Notes: generated from the letters alone by a model not told the origin. Positions 24,871 through 38,590 are shown, counted from the stretch's first letter. The stretch is 64,000 nucleotides of DNA from Epiperipatus broadwayi (GCA_028023455.1 JAQFVV010013082.1:64001-128000), one strand, 5' to 3'. A program made the numbers and translations.

Positions 24871-25863
24871 GCAAACATATATGCAGAAGAATCTAAAAAT
24901 ATATTCACACCTTTTATTGAGAAAACCCTTATTTTACCGCACACACATTCACTGGGATGAATATTTTATAGATAAAAAATATCAAATGTTTTTTTAGGTT
25001 TTTCTATGTATAAAAATTAATCAGCAATACAGCTAGAAAAACTACTTAAATTATCAATTCATAGAATAATCAAGGTTTCTATGAAATTTTTTCCTTCTAA
25101 AAGATTACTTATCTATATTATTATAGCAAACTTCCTGTTCTCACCTATGTGTCTCACATGTGATTTCTTTTTAGATTTATCATAATTCTCTATGATTCGG
25201 TTTAAGATTTCAGTTGTCTGTCTATTGTCACCTCTTTTTTAAAAAATGTCCATCTCAATTCTATTTCAGGAACATAATTTTATACGTGATGTTAGTGATA
25301 GCTGTGTGTTATCATTTGCTTCAATTTCTTCTTATTAATGTCAAATTATATCTCTTAATAGATTATCTGTCATCTACAAATTCTGTTAATATTTAAAAAT
25401 AATTTGCAAGTTATGCAATATTAGAGATGTAAATTGTTGATAGTGTCTTTTTTAATAGCTTTTGCCTTTTTTCAGAAATATTTATTTGATGATTATAATT
25501 TATTTTTGTCTGTCACAATGGTAATATGAGTATGAATTACCACACACGTTTTGTTTTCAAGATAGTACCAACTGACTTCTCAGATAAATACCAACCGAAA
25601 AAAAAAAAAATCACGTATTTTCTCGTTCTTAAACTCATGGTATTAGAGATCAATGAATTTATGTTTGTTTACTATTTAAATAATACCACGATAATAATAG
25701 CGGCTACGAAGAACAACAACCAACAGAGAGCTCGATAGAAATTTGACCAACCTGGTTGAAATTGGTCACCGAATTTTCCCTTAATTAATAGCCCATTCTT
25801 CTTTACAGCCATATATACATTAAGGCATATGGCTTAACTGCTCGAAAGTTCATAAGAATTTTG
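24871..25863 (-). other. Unassigned DNA with an RTE relic
   Basis: At 25140-25355 the minus strand retains recognisable RTE 3' phrases (TGTCTCACATGTGATTTC, GGTTTAAGATTTCAGTTG, AATTCTATTTCAG), a strongly decayed copy. Nothing else is recognised. Confidence 0.45.
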
Positions 25864-25925
25864 AGCGCCAGGCCTGTGAGCGCTAAGTTGGACGCTGTAC
25901 AATAACGCTAAACTGCGCCGGACAG
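25864..25925. other. Locally GC-rich patch before a satellite
   Basis: Sixty bases with several GCGC and CGCC steps (GAGCGCCAGGCC, GAGCGCTAAG, CTGCGCCGGACAG) stand out from the AT-rich surroundings and run straight into the first satellite unit, whose CGGACAG start it contains. It may be the end of the element from which the satellite arose. Confidence 0.4.
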
Positions 25926-26765
25926 TATATATATATATACTCACGAATATACATATTCTTTTAGTTAAGTTTATGTTTGATTAGTATCGGACGGTATATA
26001 CATACTCAGGAATATACATATTCTTTTAGTTAAGTTTATACTTGATTAGTAACGGACAATATATATATACTCCCGAATATACATATTTTTAAAGTTAAAT
26101 TTCAGTTTGATTAATATCGGACGATATATATACTCACAAATATATATATATTCTTTTATTTAAGTTTAGGAATATACATAATCCTTTAGTTAAGCTTATG
26201 CTTGATTAGTATCGGACAATATATATATAATCACGAATAATCATGTTGTATCGGACGGTATATATACACTCAGGAATATACATATACTTTTAGTTAAGTT
26301 TGTTTAATTAGAATGGGTCGATATATATTTATACTCAGGAATATACGTATTCTTTTAGTTAAGTTTGTTTGATTAGTATCGGACAATATATATATACTTC
26401 CGAATATACATATTCTTTTAGTTAAGTTTATGCTTGATTAGTAACGGACAATATATATATTCCCGAATATACATATTTTTTTAATTAAATTTGTTTGATT
26501 AGTATCCGACCATATATATACTCACACACATATATATATTCTTTTAGTTAAGTTTGTTTTATTATTATCGGACGATATATATATACACTCAGGAATATAC
26601 ATATTCTTTTAGTTAAGTTTATGCTTGATTAGTATCGGACAATATATATATATAATCACGAATATACATGTTCTTTTAGTTAAGTTTATGTTTGATTAGT
26701 TTCGGACGATATATATATAGTCATGAATATACACATACTTTTAGTTGTTTATATTTGATTAATAT
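25919..26765. repeat. Satellite array, about 65-bp unit, 13 units
   Basis: Units start CGGACRATATATATACTC, continue GAATATACATATTCTTTTAG and end TTAAGTTTATG, then TTGATTAGTAT. Unit starts fall near 25919, 25987, 26053, 26117, 26213, 26251, 26313, 26378, 26444, 26505, 26566, 26633 and 26702. Two units are irregular (one contains a partial duplication, one is shortened). There is no spacer-repeat pattern, so this is not a CRISPR array. Confidence 0.9.
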
Positions 26766-28639
26766 TGTATTATTCAACGAAATTTTTTCTAATTCTATGC
26801 AATAATTAAAATATGCACTCTCAATACGTATTTACATAAATGGAAAAAAGTATTAATTTGTAATTTTTTAAGATTTTCTTTTTACAGTTAATTTTATTAA
26901 AAACACAAACTTTTAATTTTATGTAATTAATTAATTGCTTCTCACAGTAGCACATCAAAATTATTAACCGTTTGATATAAAGTGTTAATCGTAATTTATA
27001 TTCCATTGTGTTTAAACTGAAACCGCACAGCACTTTGAATAACGAAATGACCATTAATCAAAAGTTCCAATTAACAACTTAATACTGGGGTAAATTTAAT
27101 TAAAACAACTTAAAGACTTTGTTAAGATATTTATCAACTAATAACTTTTATTGGAATAATTATAACTTATCTCCAAAAAGACATATTGTATTTATTGATA
27201 CTTTAATTAAAAAATAAAATAAGTTGCTCTCCCAAGTTTCGAAATTAATTAATTTTATTAAATATGGTAATTGATTTTTTCTCGATGTCCTTTTTTTTTG
27301 CTTTCTATTATTATGACAAGAATTTATCTTCATTTGAAATAGCCGCAAAACTAGCATTTTGCAAACGTCAATCAAGAATGGGATATTTTAGTCCTGATCT
27401 TTGATAAATATATAGAATGTTATTTATTCATAGCCTGAATTATTTGCTCCTTATATATACTGAAATGATAGTTTTCACTGGAGAAAGATCTAGTAAAATT
27501 CTTAGTAATTTTCGAAAATAATATGTATTTTAAAATATTAAAACATATGACTATTTGACATTTTGTTATATAATGTTCGCCTAAGTTAAAGTTATTAAGG
27601 CCTGCTGCAAATATGTAATACTCTTATGTCTTAAAACACACATCTAATAATCCTAAAATATAATTTATAAATTTATTACAGAAATAACATTAAATTACAT
27701 AATATTTCTTTAATTAAAAATACTAATTGGACATTTAACATTAACTAATAATTTCTTACTAATCATTTTTCAATAGAAAAATTTACAATTCTCTATCATC
27801 ATCATCATCATCATCATCATAATAATAATAATAATAATAGTAATAATAATAATCATCATCATCCCAGGTTCATTTCTAACAAACTAATAACAAAATGAAT
27901 GAATTAATTACCGCACTTTAGTTAAATATGATGAGGGATTTTACATGATATCTAACTACTCTTTCAAAATAATAACAATAAGCAAGTAAAATAACTTAAT
28001 GACTCTCAACATTAAATCTACTTAATGGTTAAAGTTTAGCTATAAAATCATAAATAATATAATAAGATTTTAAGTAAACACTGTACAACCTCTCTTTATT
28101 TAATGTGGCATTCTTAAAAAATATGATGTATTTGAATATTGTGACAATATCAAGTATATCTTTCATTGGTGTTGTATCTTTTAAAATAATCATCACTGAT
28201 CCTATCTCCTATGATAATAATAATGTACTCTGTTGTTGAATCAAATATAATAAAATAATATCTATGTAATCTTTATGAATCATGTGCCAAATAAGTAGTA
28301 TTTCAAATTATTAATTTCTTAGGATCATTCATGTAGAATGAAAAATCAAATAAACAACACACAGATAAATTACAACTCGACTAAAATATAAGTTTTAAAC
28401 AAACAGTTAACAAATTTATTTATACATTAACAATATTATATTCTTACAATAAATTTACAGCATAATATATAAAAAAAATATTTACATAAGTGAAATAAGA
28501 CTGAAATTATTTAACATTAAAAAAATATTTACAGTAAATCTTACCAATAAATAATGAGAAATAAAATAAAATAAGACAGCCTTCACTCCGGCCAATTCAA
28601 ATAAAATAAAAAACTTATAACAGTAAAGTCAATATATTA
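26766..28639. other. AT-rich DNA with a trinucleotide tract
   Basis: A TCA tract followed by TAA and TCA units lies at 27797-27862. The remainder shows no supported feature. Confidence 0.4.
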
Positions 28640-31215
28640 TCCTTTAAATAGAAGCCTTACTCTAGTATTATTCCAACTATCTGGAAAATCTCTCATCAGT
28701 GCCATCTTATAAAACATGATAATAGATTTAATGTTGCTATATGTCCTAAATTCATTACCATCTCTGCTACACATCCATCTAAATATCTTGCCTTTCCTCT
28801 TTTCAATTTCTTCCCTGCCTCATTCAATACATTATTTGTAAACTTAATATTTCCATTACAATAGGCTTTTATGCTTTTTATCACTCTGCTCTTTACGTCT
28901 AACATCTTTTCTATATCCATTACATACTTATTTAATATGGTTTCTAATCCTTCTCTAGAGTTACTCTCTATTCCCTCATAATTTAGTAATATTATTTTTC
29001 TCTACCCTACATTCCTTCTTTTAATATATTTCCAAAATTTTTTACTCCCATCTCTTCCACTTTTATTAATATTCTCCAACGATTTACTATTTAACTTCAT
29101 TCTCTCTATATAATTATCTATTTTATCTAACTTCTTTTTTAAAAAATACTTTTCCTATTTAAGATTAACATCTTTTTCACTTTTATTGTTATTAATAGCA
29201 CACTTGTATTCTCCATATGCTTTTCCCATTTTTTTAAAATTTTACTAAATCTCACTTTTTTTTCCTTCTAAATATTCTCATCTAAAACCCTATTTTCCAC
29301 TTTTTCTACTTATCAGTCATTATATTCACCCCCAACATTTCTTCCATGGTTCCTTATTCTAATTTTATATTCTTTTAACCTAGTCTTATCATTCATTCTC
29401 CATCCACATCTTTCACTATCCTATCTACCATGTTACTATTTTCCATCACATTACTAAACATTTCTATTATAAAGAAATTATGATCACTATTACATACTCT
29501 CTCTTCATTATCAAACATTTTAATGTTTCATACTTTGATTCCCTCTTTATTTACTAATACATAATCTATTGTGTGAAATATATTATTGCTAGACCAAGTG
29601 TATTGCCCCTCATAAAATTAGATAAATTTCCAATGCTTAAATTCACCCTCTGACAAAAAATTTTCAAAAGTTGTCCATTCTTGTTATCAACATCATCAAT
29701 TTTTTTGATGTGCCCATTCATATCTTCTATAATCATTTTTCTCTTTCCCTTTTTATTGAAACTCTGTATATCCTTAACTAGGTATTCCTATATGCTACTG
29801 TTCCATTGCATTATAATTTGACTATCGGCAGTGGCTATATACACTATAGCCACCATCCACTCTTGTCTTCCTAACCTTATCTCAAATGACAAATATTCAT
29901 GACATTTAATAGTATTTAAATATTTTTTGACATAACTCCTACATCATCACATCTTTTTTTTCCTTTCTATTTATACCCTGCCATACCTTGTCTTCCAGTA
30001 TAGGTTCTTTTTATACTCTTAAATATGTTTCCACTACTGATAATACCTCAAGCTCTTTAATTTTAACTGCTTTATTTAATTCCAGCCATTTTTCCAGTCT
30101 CATACCATCTTGCATATTCAAATATCCAATTTTAACAATTTATTTTTTCCTAAGTACTCTTTTATAAATTTATTTTACTATTTTCTCTTCATTGCATTTA
30201 TAAATAACTTGCTTGCCATTAATTTTACAGATCCATTTCCTCTCCACATCTACATTTATATCTAAATTTACTATAATTTGTTTATTTTTTACATCCCATC
30301 CATTCTTTTTCTTTCTGATAACACTGCAATTAAAAAACCCACCCTTCTTTATAAGTTTCCCAAACTATATTCTTTATAAATCAAACTTCCTAATCTAGCT
30401 GTACTATATAACTCCGTCTTACTAATAAAAAAATCCCACACATCCACAAATATAACATCATTTCTCTCACACAATTTTTTCAATCTTTCATTATAGAACA
30501 TGTCCTATCAAGCATATACCTATTGTCAAATCTTGATAATAATCCAACTATTCCTACTCTTCTTTTAATCTTAGTTAAATTACTAATCAATTCTATGTAC
30601 TCGTCCATTACTCTTTCCAATGGCTCTGTCAAATTATTTGTTTCTATTATAACATAAATATCTCTATTCCCCTGTTTCTTTACATTATCTGTATCACTCC
30701 TAATTCTAGCTCAAGGCAAACATATTCTTACATACCTATTTCTATTTTTCCTTGCAATTATATCTCTACATTTTATAATTAGCAAATCTCTTATCAATAC
30801 TGTCTGATAGTTTACTTTCTTTATTTCATAACATTTTCTTCCACCTTCTAGACTTCCTTATCTACTTCTTCCTTATCATTCCTATTCAATAATTCCTTTA
30901 TCTGCTTACACTTTGTCTTATTTTAATTTTGCTTTTACATCCTTTACCTCTTCCTCTATTTTACTTATTCTTTGCTAACCATCTCCATTGCATTACTTAT
31001 TTTTCATCCATTCCTCTTGTCACTTCAATAAAAACACTTTCTGTTTAAACTATCTACACTTAGAAACAACTTTTTCACCTCTTTTATCACATTTACACAC
31101 TGTCTACATAACGATAAACTTGTTACATACTTCCTAGTCTTATTTAAGCATTTCAAATGATAAACCTCACCATATATGGTACATTCTAATCTTAGTGCTT
31201 TCGAGGATGACGTAT
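28640..31215 (-). pseudogene. CR1-like LINE, 3'-truncated and decayed (PHD, esterase, APE, start of RT)
   Basis: Reading leftward from 31215, translated fragments follow the order of CR1/L2-type elements. A zinc-finger segment resembling a PHD finger is seen first (CTIYGEVYHLKCL, then CRQC; about 31080-31200). An SGNH-esterase-like region follows (VLIRDLL for the GDS block, VIIETNNL for the GTND block, then VGIVGLLSRFDNR; about 30330-30840). An APE endonuclease comes next (IGYLNMQ, VVETYL, a GDxN-like EDMNGH, a DYVL-like segment and the SDH block; about 29480-30140). Last is the RT start (SGRDGSKKFWKYIK, then LKRGKARYLDGC and PDSWNNTRVRLLFKG; 28640-29080). Many stops and frameshifts show it is dead. 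RT palm motifs and the 3' end are missing. The fragments at 37441 and 63340 may be 3' ends of the same family. Confidence 0.75.
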
Positions 31216-33763
31216 GACCTCATATTTATAACATTGAGGTTTGTGTGAGTGGTTGTATATATATAAGTATTATGATACATTAATATAATAAGTTAAACAA
31301 AATTTTTGGAATTAAAAATTAAGTTCAACTTTTCCAGTCAGAAATGACTGTAGCTAGCTAAAAATTACTTTTAGCAGTTGTCAAAATTTTTCAAAAATCT
31401 GTAGCTTAATTTTACAAAAAAAATAATAATAGGTGAAAAAATATAGAAATGAAATTAATTTACAATTATTAATATATACTTTACTCTATACGTTTAAACA
31501 GGAAAAGCTAGGCTTTATGGCATTAATTTGTTTACTCTTCTTTATATATATATATTGAACCAGATTGAAATCCAATTCAATGGTGTTATTACCAAAAAAA
31601 TTTATTAAGCTTTTAATTTTCATTAAACGTTTAATGTTTAAATTTTATTATTATTTAAAAAAGAATACATGTATCAAAATACACAAGTGTTTATATGTAA
31701 AACACTTCATTTCAGTGTGTATCAATTTATTTTAAAATAGTTTTCATATACCGCTTGTTTTTACTTTAAATCAATTAATTAAAAACAAGCAACCTAGCTA
31801 ATTACATTCCTGTGGCTTTTATTTTAATTATTGTAAATTAATTCTAAAAGCAGAGATTTGATTTCTATGTAGTTGTTTTCATTTCAATAATCCCTGGGTA
31901 GAATTCTTAGATAGATTGAGCGGGAGATTAATATTTGCCCTGCCTTAGGCATAGAAATTGGACAACAAGGAAAGTGTTTTGCGAGAAATGGAGCGATGTA
32001 TAAATAACCCCGAAAATTTAGAGGGTTAGTTATTAATTATTCTTAACTAGACAAGCTGTTGCTCAAGTGAAAGTTTATATCAGTTCGGCCATTTAATTTC
32101 TTCAAGAAAATTTGCTGTTGTTCAATCCTTTTGCTTGCAACAAAATGACAAATATTGTCAGTGTTATCACCACCAGAATGGTTTGCTAATTTAACAAAAG
32201 ATGGATCCCTAACTTCCAAATTTGCTCCAGTAATGCCTTAAACATCTAGAAGAAGCCGGAATCTCTTTACCTCTACCTTGCAACTGTCTAAAGATCTGAA
32301 AATGAACTAAAATAATAGTGCGCACTCTATGTGAACATTGTTTTTACCGAAAGGTAACTATTTTATTTTTTATTCTTTCCAGGGTAAATTAATTCTCCTT
32401 AAATCTCTGCACAGTCTAATTAAAAATCTGTATTCATAAGCTCAAGTAATATTTATACTCATATTTAATCTTTAATGTGATTTCTAATATTTTGCAATGT
32501 GTTTTGGAATTTTAGTTTTAAGATTCCAAGTTGCTTTCAATTTTTGTTTATTGGAGAGTGACGAATGAGTTTTATATTTTTATGCCTCATTTTTTATAAA
32601 TGCTTTAGCAGTCGTGTATATTTAAATGCTTACCTGTAATTATTTTATTATTCAATAATTAATTTGTAAACACTGTGTTTGCACCTTCGCAAACCTCCAA
32701 AAATCTTTTGGCTGATGACTTTATTGTCTAATTTCCGCAGGTAGGGATTTCATTTCTTATATCTCTGAAGGTGGAAATTAGAATTGTTTTTCTTTGTAAT
32801 TTTATAAGTTGTCAGTAGGAAGATAATATTTATCTCTTTTTAAATTACAGGTGAGCGAGACTTTCATTCTGATAAAGTATTTAAAACTTCTAATATTTTC
32901 GTACTCATGTGCACTCTCCGATAGATTTATTTTTGTATTTATTATGTGTGCTTTAAATTTATCAGAGCGTGTATTCAGAATTTGTTTGTAAGTTTATTTT
33001 CTTTAATTGCTGGGGCAGACATAACTGGTTTTCTAATGATTTACTTTTCTATTATTGAGACCTTTAATTATGCTTCTTAGAGTAATTTTCGCCAATCGTT
33101 TGGTTGGGATTCGCCAGAATTAATTGTTTTCCCTTCATTTTCAATCATATTTTTCGGTTGTTCTTGAGATGGATCAATCACCTTTATTTTAAACATAGTA
33201 ATAGGTGCAGCTTATACCGACATAGGACATTCGTGGGCCCGCTACATTTTTCGGACCTTGAAAAGCTCATTGGCGCTGGTTTCTTTGATCTATTTCAAGG
33301 ATGTATTGTTTAAATATCTGAAAGTGAAAACTAATGTTTGAGTGAATCCTCTGCTGAATGAAATTTGCTTCCTCCCTTTTAAATTTGTTTATTAGAGAAT
33401 CAGTAGATCTGCCAGAGCATTGCATTTAGTCTTTCTGGTACACGCCTGAGCTAATCCTATTTGTTAACTTATAAACTTTTCTTATAAGTTATTCTTCTCT
33501 GAATAAAATTTTATTAAATATGTTTAAACTTAATTTGGCTGACGTTTGTCTTTGTGCTTTTGTCTCAATTGTCTAAACAATTTAAGATCTCTTGTTTCTC
33601 CCTGAGTCTAGTCGGTGCAAACCATCATCATCATCTATTCTGATCACAGTAAATAAATTTTCCAGATACGTAGTGATCTGGTGGCGCCCTCTGTATCAGA
33701 AGAGAAATGATAGACAAAATTAAAATCTTTTGTCTGGCACAATATATATATATATTATCTTTC
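31216..33763. other. Unassigned, less repetitive DNA; possible LTR remnant
   Basis: From about 31850 to 33690 the sequence is less AT-rich and lacks simple repeats. At about 33681 a TGGTGGCGCCC phrase resembles the primer-binding-site region that follows the 5' LTR of Gypsy-type retroelements. No second LTR, polypurine tract or gag/pol reading was found, so this is only a suggestion. Confidence 0.25.
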
Positions 33764-34905
33764 ATTCATCATCATCATTGTCAACCATTATCAATCTACA
33801 GCTGGATGAAGTTCAATCTATCATCTCCAATCTCTAGCCTCTATTCTCCACATCACCCCTGCACACTTTCTTATTTCATCTATCCATCTAACATGTGGTC
33901 TCTTTCTGGGTCTTTTGCAATCACTTGGAACCCAGTTTGCAGTTTCAATTGTCCATCTATTACCATGTCTTCTAGAAATATGTCCAGCCCAACTCCACTT
34001 TCATCTTTTAATTCTTTCAACAATGTCAGTATCACCTGTTTGTTCTCTTACCCATGTATTGTATTTTCAATCTCTTCTTGTTACTCCCAACATGCATCCC
34101 TCCATACCTCTTTGAGTGATCTGAAGTCTCTGTATTGCTCTTATTTTATGTGTCCAAATTTCAGATTCATAAGTAAGAACTAGTAAAACACATTTATTAA
34201 AAATCTTTCTTTTCAAACATATAGATCTATTTCTATTTAGTATTAAGTTATTTCTACTAAAAGCACTCCAGGCAAGTTTAATTCTATGATTAATTTCATC
34301 CATTATCTTTTCATCTATATTAATAATCTGATCAATGTATTTGTAGTTGTTAACTTCTTCTAACTCATCATAATCAATATTTACTTTCATCTTTTGAGAA
34401 TATTCATTGAACATTACTTTAATATTTTAACATTTACCTTTAGTCCTACTTTTTTACTTTCATCTGATAACTCCTGCAACATTTTTTGAACCTCTAAAGC
34501 ATTATTTTCCAAAACAACTACGTCTTTTTCAAAATCTATATGACTTAAATAATCTCCATTTTCTTTTACTTTTTTACTTTTCACTTTAATCTACAAAATA
34601 ATTCTTGCAGCACTGCTATAAAAAGATTTGGAGATATGGAGCCACCCTGTCTTACACTCTTCTCAATGTTAACCTTCCTAGTATCATTATGTAATCTAAT
34701 TGTTGTTGATGCAGTTTTATTAATATTCTTCCGAATATCACAATATCCTGGGTCTATATTTTAATGATTCAATGCTTTAATCACTGAAGAAATGCTTATA
34801 GAATCAAATGTCTTTTCATAATCTACAAATCCAAAGCATAGTGGCAACTTATATTCATTGGTCATTTCTATAACTTCTTTCAATACTTGGATTCGATCAT
34901 TGATC
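33764..34905 (-). pseudogene. RTE-type LINE, 5'-truncated, decayed
   Basis: The minus strand encodes, in broken frames, RT motif A (LPLCFGFVDYEKTFDS, near 34830) followed by a VRQGGSISPNLF segment (about 34640), then NYKYIDQI and the C-terminal LKRKIFNKCVLLVLTYESEIWT (34067-34414). The 3' end is a CATCATCATC tail at 33764. It shows that the family has an intact-looking motif A, while the copy at 21708 has lost the Asp. The frame is broken several times. It also supplies the empty-site sequence for the tandem element at 22433. Confidence 0.8.
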
Positions 34906-37061
34906 ACACAAGTAAAAATTATATTAGATTCACACACATATGATAAATAAATAAATAAATATTAAATCACTCCACATAGTTAAGAAATCCAGCACTGCCC
35001 TCTGTGAAGTAAATACATAAACATATTAGAGTCTGTAGTTTCAGTATATGGGCTCTAATATATATATATATATATGGAAACAGATATACTGTTCTCCTTA
35101 TATATATATATATATATATATATTCAAAAGATCCCCCCCCCCCATTTAAAAAAGACTAGCATGATTTGATCAAATTAAAAAAGAAATAAAGCAAAAAGTT
35201 TATAGTTAAAAGAAAATCATTATTGATTTTATAGTTTCAAATTACGATGTAAATAAAAGCTGGCTTCTGTATTTGATTAAATTATAAATGCTCAATTGCA
35301 TATTACTTGTATCTAAATCAAACAATAAAGTTTGTGTGTATGAATATACCTCTATATTGGACTAAAATTACAAATGCTTAATGCTTACCTGAATATTGAT
35401 TTTGTGGGAGTAATTTAAACCACATTACTGGATTTAATAAATTTAATGAAATACTAATGGACTGCAAATAAAATAACTTAAGGTTAACTGGAACTCTGAA
35501 TGAGACACCAAAGGTAAATTGTTAAAGAACTTGCATTCTCTAATTTCTATTGTACTATTATTGAATGTATACTAAGATACACAGTGGACTGCAAACAAAA
35601 TATTTTTTAAATTAAGTGGAACTCTGCATCAGATGCTATCAGTTGTCTTCATTACTCTCTCTGTTATCTCAATTTGACACATTCCTCTCTGTAAATTAAT
35701 TATGTAACTATATGTAAGTTGTTAAAAGAACTATGAAAGGACTTTATTATACTCTCAACAAGTTACATTCTTTAAGTCATACTGAAGTATACCAAAGAAA
35801 CCCAATGGACCAGAAATGAATAAAACAATGAATCTTCACATGGTTATGAAGGAACTTTAATAGCAGAACTTGCAAATTAATTTGTTAAATAAATTTATTG
35901 TTACCTAAAATTAATCTTAGTTATCCAGTTGTTCAATTCTATTTTGTTTTTATTGCATCACTCATCAGTCATTGCATTTGTTCATAAGAATCTCATGCCT
36001 CCTGAGCTACGTCTGGCATAACTAGACCTAGGTAAGTCAGGTTGTAGTGAGATGGAACTCTAGTGGCACCGTTTGGAAAACCAAACAAATAAATGTCTAG
36101 ATGCTTCCAGCCTCCATGGTGCTACATCCTCTGATGAGCAGGAAATATTGTTGTAGGGGGGGGTTAACATCTGCATTGGGTAATGCCAATTGATAGTTCC
36201 TTCCTGCAACATGCTCATCAGGAAATTGTTACAACTAGAGTAATAAAAGGGTTGTATGGCGGTCCGGTTACAATATATATATATATATATATATATATTA
36301 GAGAGTGGTGCTGGATTTCTTAACCATGTGGGGTGATTTAATATCTGGATATTTATTTCAGTTTGGTCACTGGGATTAATAAATAAATATATAATAAGAA
36401 TAGAATAAAATACAACCTTAAAGATATTAGCAACATTATGAAATTTTTACAACTTTTTGTTCACAACCATGGTTTTGCATATTAAATAAATAGATCTCAA
36501 ATAAAAATTACTGACAAAATTGTACATATAAAAGCATATACATAACTATTTATAATTCAAAATAAATGTTAATGATATCTATCATTAAAAATGTTCTCAT
36601 AAGATGGATTGCTTTAGATTTAAAAGTATTAAACATAAGAGTCTTTATGACCTTTTTTTTGATTTTTATTGCATTGGTAAATAGATAACTTATTGAGAGA
36701 AATTTCTAAATTATCCGGATTTCTTCCTATTTTTACTAGATTGTAGTTATCTATAATGGCAAGTTACTGATTCACATTTTTTTTTTCAAACTAAAATTAT
36801 TAGTTAAAAAAAATCGGAAGATGTCAAAATGTTACAGATTTTATACAAAATTTTATACAAGTTTAAATCTATGACAGTGCCTGATTTGAATCTCAAATCT
36901 GTATGTCAATGTCTGATTGGTTGTATTATTACAAAGAAACTGACAACATCAGTGATTGGTAGATAACTTGACTTCAAAGCAATTCTGAGTGTGTTTTGTT
37001 TTTGTATTTAAAAAATATATATAATAGAGCCTTCACAGCTATATTATTTCAGCCACCCTCC
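34906..37061. other. AT-rich DNA with a TA tract and an inverted motif
   Basis: TA tracts lie near 35060, 35101 and 36272. At 36133 and again inverted at about 36205-36232 is a phrase CTGATGAGCA followed by TGTTGYAGG. This is a short inverted pair around a G-run, the spacing of which does not clearly fit a hammerhead. A GC-richer patch at 35990-36130 is unassigned. Confidence 0.35.
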
Positions 37062-37172
37062 CCTTTTTTTCTTTAAGTGTCATAGCATCGGCCAGGATGC
37101 GAACCCGCAACCCGGGCAACTGCCTGCAAGTGCAAGGCAGAGCGCTGACCTCTCGACCACCAATGCAAGACC
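37062..37172 (-). mobile_element. tRNA-derived SINE, family A, copy 2
   Basis: Minus strand: ATTGGTGGTCGAGAGGTCAG (A-box region), then a B-box GGTTCGCATCC, then the family tail GATGCTATGACA. This is the least diverged tRNA-like head of the four copies. Confidence 0.8.
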
Positions 37173-37440
37173 TTTAAATAAAGAAAAGCTTGAAATAGTT
37201 ATTTTAAATAAAAAAATTATTTGATTACAATTAGATTTTAAAATGTTTGTTTTTAAAAAGAGAAGTTGTAAAAACATTGTCACAACAAAACCGAAGTTGT
37301 TTAGTAAATGTAATTTTTAATTTTAAAACATATTTCATTATTTTTTGATGTCTAAGCTATAATTTGTCTCTATTTTATAAATGGGATTTAAATAAAAAAA
37401 AAAGGTAATAAATGTTTATGAGTAGATTTTATAATCTAAT

Positions 37441-37640
37441 AAGTAGAGGGCACCATTTTAGTTAGATATAAAGGCCATGGAGTTGACAAAGATTATGATG
37501 TGGAAATGGGATGGAGCAGGATATGGTGGGGAATGGAAAGGGAAGGTACAGTGGTTCACAGGTTTCTCTAGGCATTCTTGCTGAGAGATTACTGACTCCG
37601 TATAAGAAGATGTCACAGTGCATCACATCACATCACTTTA
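37441..37640 (+). mobile_element. LINE 3' end fragment
   Basis: It matches the 3' part of the element at 63340-63905: ATATAAAGGCCATGGAGTTG, then GGTTTCTCTAGGCATTC and CCGTATAAGAAG. It ends in a short CATCA/CATCAC repeat (about 37618-37637), as expected of a non-LTR element with a simple-repeat tail. Confidence 0.7.
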
Positions 37641-38224
37641 ATACTTTATATTTCTATTTTTCAAAGTTCAAATATTAACTTTTAGAATATCTTTCATTTA
37701 TAAGATTATGTTTACAATAAATAATATAAAGATTATCAGTATATGATAAAGAATTAAAATTTAATTGTAAATATAAAATACTGCAAATATGACAAAAGTT
37801 CCAACTAAATCTTTTAAGTAAAAATGAACAGTGGGTGTGATTGTGATCCATTTCAAAATACTGGAATATTATGATCTCAAGTGTCAAAGTTGTGATGCAA
37901 ATTTCAGTCATATTTCATATTATTTCATGCCATATAATTTGCATTATATATGTATGTATTTGTGTGTGCGTGGGGGGCATAGTTGTGGTATCATTTTTAA
38001 ATACTTTCTATTCGTTGACAAACGGTCTCTCCACGTTTAATATAATTTGTCATTCATAACTCCTTTATAACACTCCAGAAAACTTGCTTAGATCCTTCAT
38101 TTCTTTTCCATTTGAAGTCTTTGAATCTTATTTTATTTATTTAGAAATAATATATAATTTTTTTTCAATTACAGTTTTAAAAAAATTAAGAAAATTTTGC
38201 AGCTTTCCTTACAATAAGAAAGAA

Positions 38225-38480
38225 GACAATAACTTTTCAGAATTTAATTGTCTCTCTATTATTCCTTTTTTAAAAGCAATATATTTAATCCAATTCCATT
38301 TGAGTTTTTAATTTTTTTAAATGATATCAAAGATATCAGTCGCTTTCTCATACATTTATGTATTTTATTTTTGATCAATTTCTGTTATTGATTACATATC
38401 TTTGCATTTTTCTTCTTTTAAGTGTCCAAGATTCAAATTCATAAATAAACTCAGTAAAATTCATTTCTTAAATTTTTTAA
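38225..38480 (-). mobile_element. RTE-type LINE relic
   Basis: Phrases such as AAAGCAATATATTTAATCCA, TTCCATTTGAGTTTTTAAT and TTTTAAGTGTCCAAGATTC align with the copy at 21880-22090. It is strongly decayed, with no open frame. Confidence 0.55.
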
Positions 38481-38501
38481 ACACAGATTTTTATAATATA
38501 T

Positions 38502-38590
38502 CTTTTTTTTCATATGTCAAATGCGTTGACCGGGAAGCAAACCCGGGCCAGCTGCTTGGAAGGTAGCTATGCTAACCACTATGCCATCAA
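38502..38590 (-). mobile_element. tRNA-derived SINE, family A, copy 3
   Basis: Minus strand: GATGGCATAGTGGTTAGCAT (A-box), CCCGGGTTTGCTTCCCGG (B-box region), then the tail CATATGA and poly-A. Short matching AATATCTTT-like sequence on both sides may be the target duplication. Confidence 0.75.

Noticed and set aside
24692-24944. ORFs of polyisoleucine, polytyrosine and similar
   Set aside because: Direct readings of the TAA/ATG microsatellite in several frames.
25919-26765. CRISPR-like regular repeat array
   Set aside because: Units diverge throughout with no conserved-repeat/unique-spacer pattern, and the context is eukaryotic.
33104-33313. 69-codon ORF as a host exon
   Set aside because: No recognisable domain, no splice context, and similar-length ORFs are expected by chance here.
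36133-36232. CTGATGAGCA motifs as hammerheads
   Set aside because: Distance to a GAA-type block is too short or the block is altered, and no stem I forms; kept only as an inverted motif.
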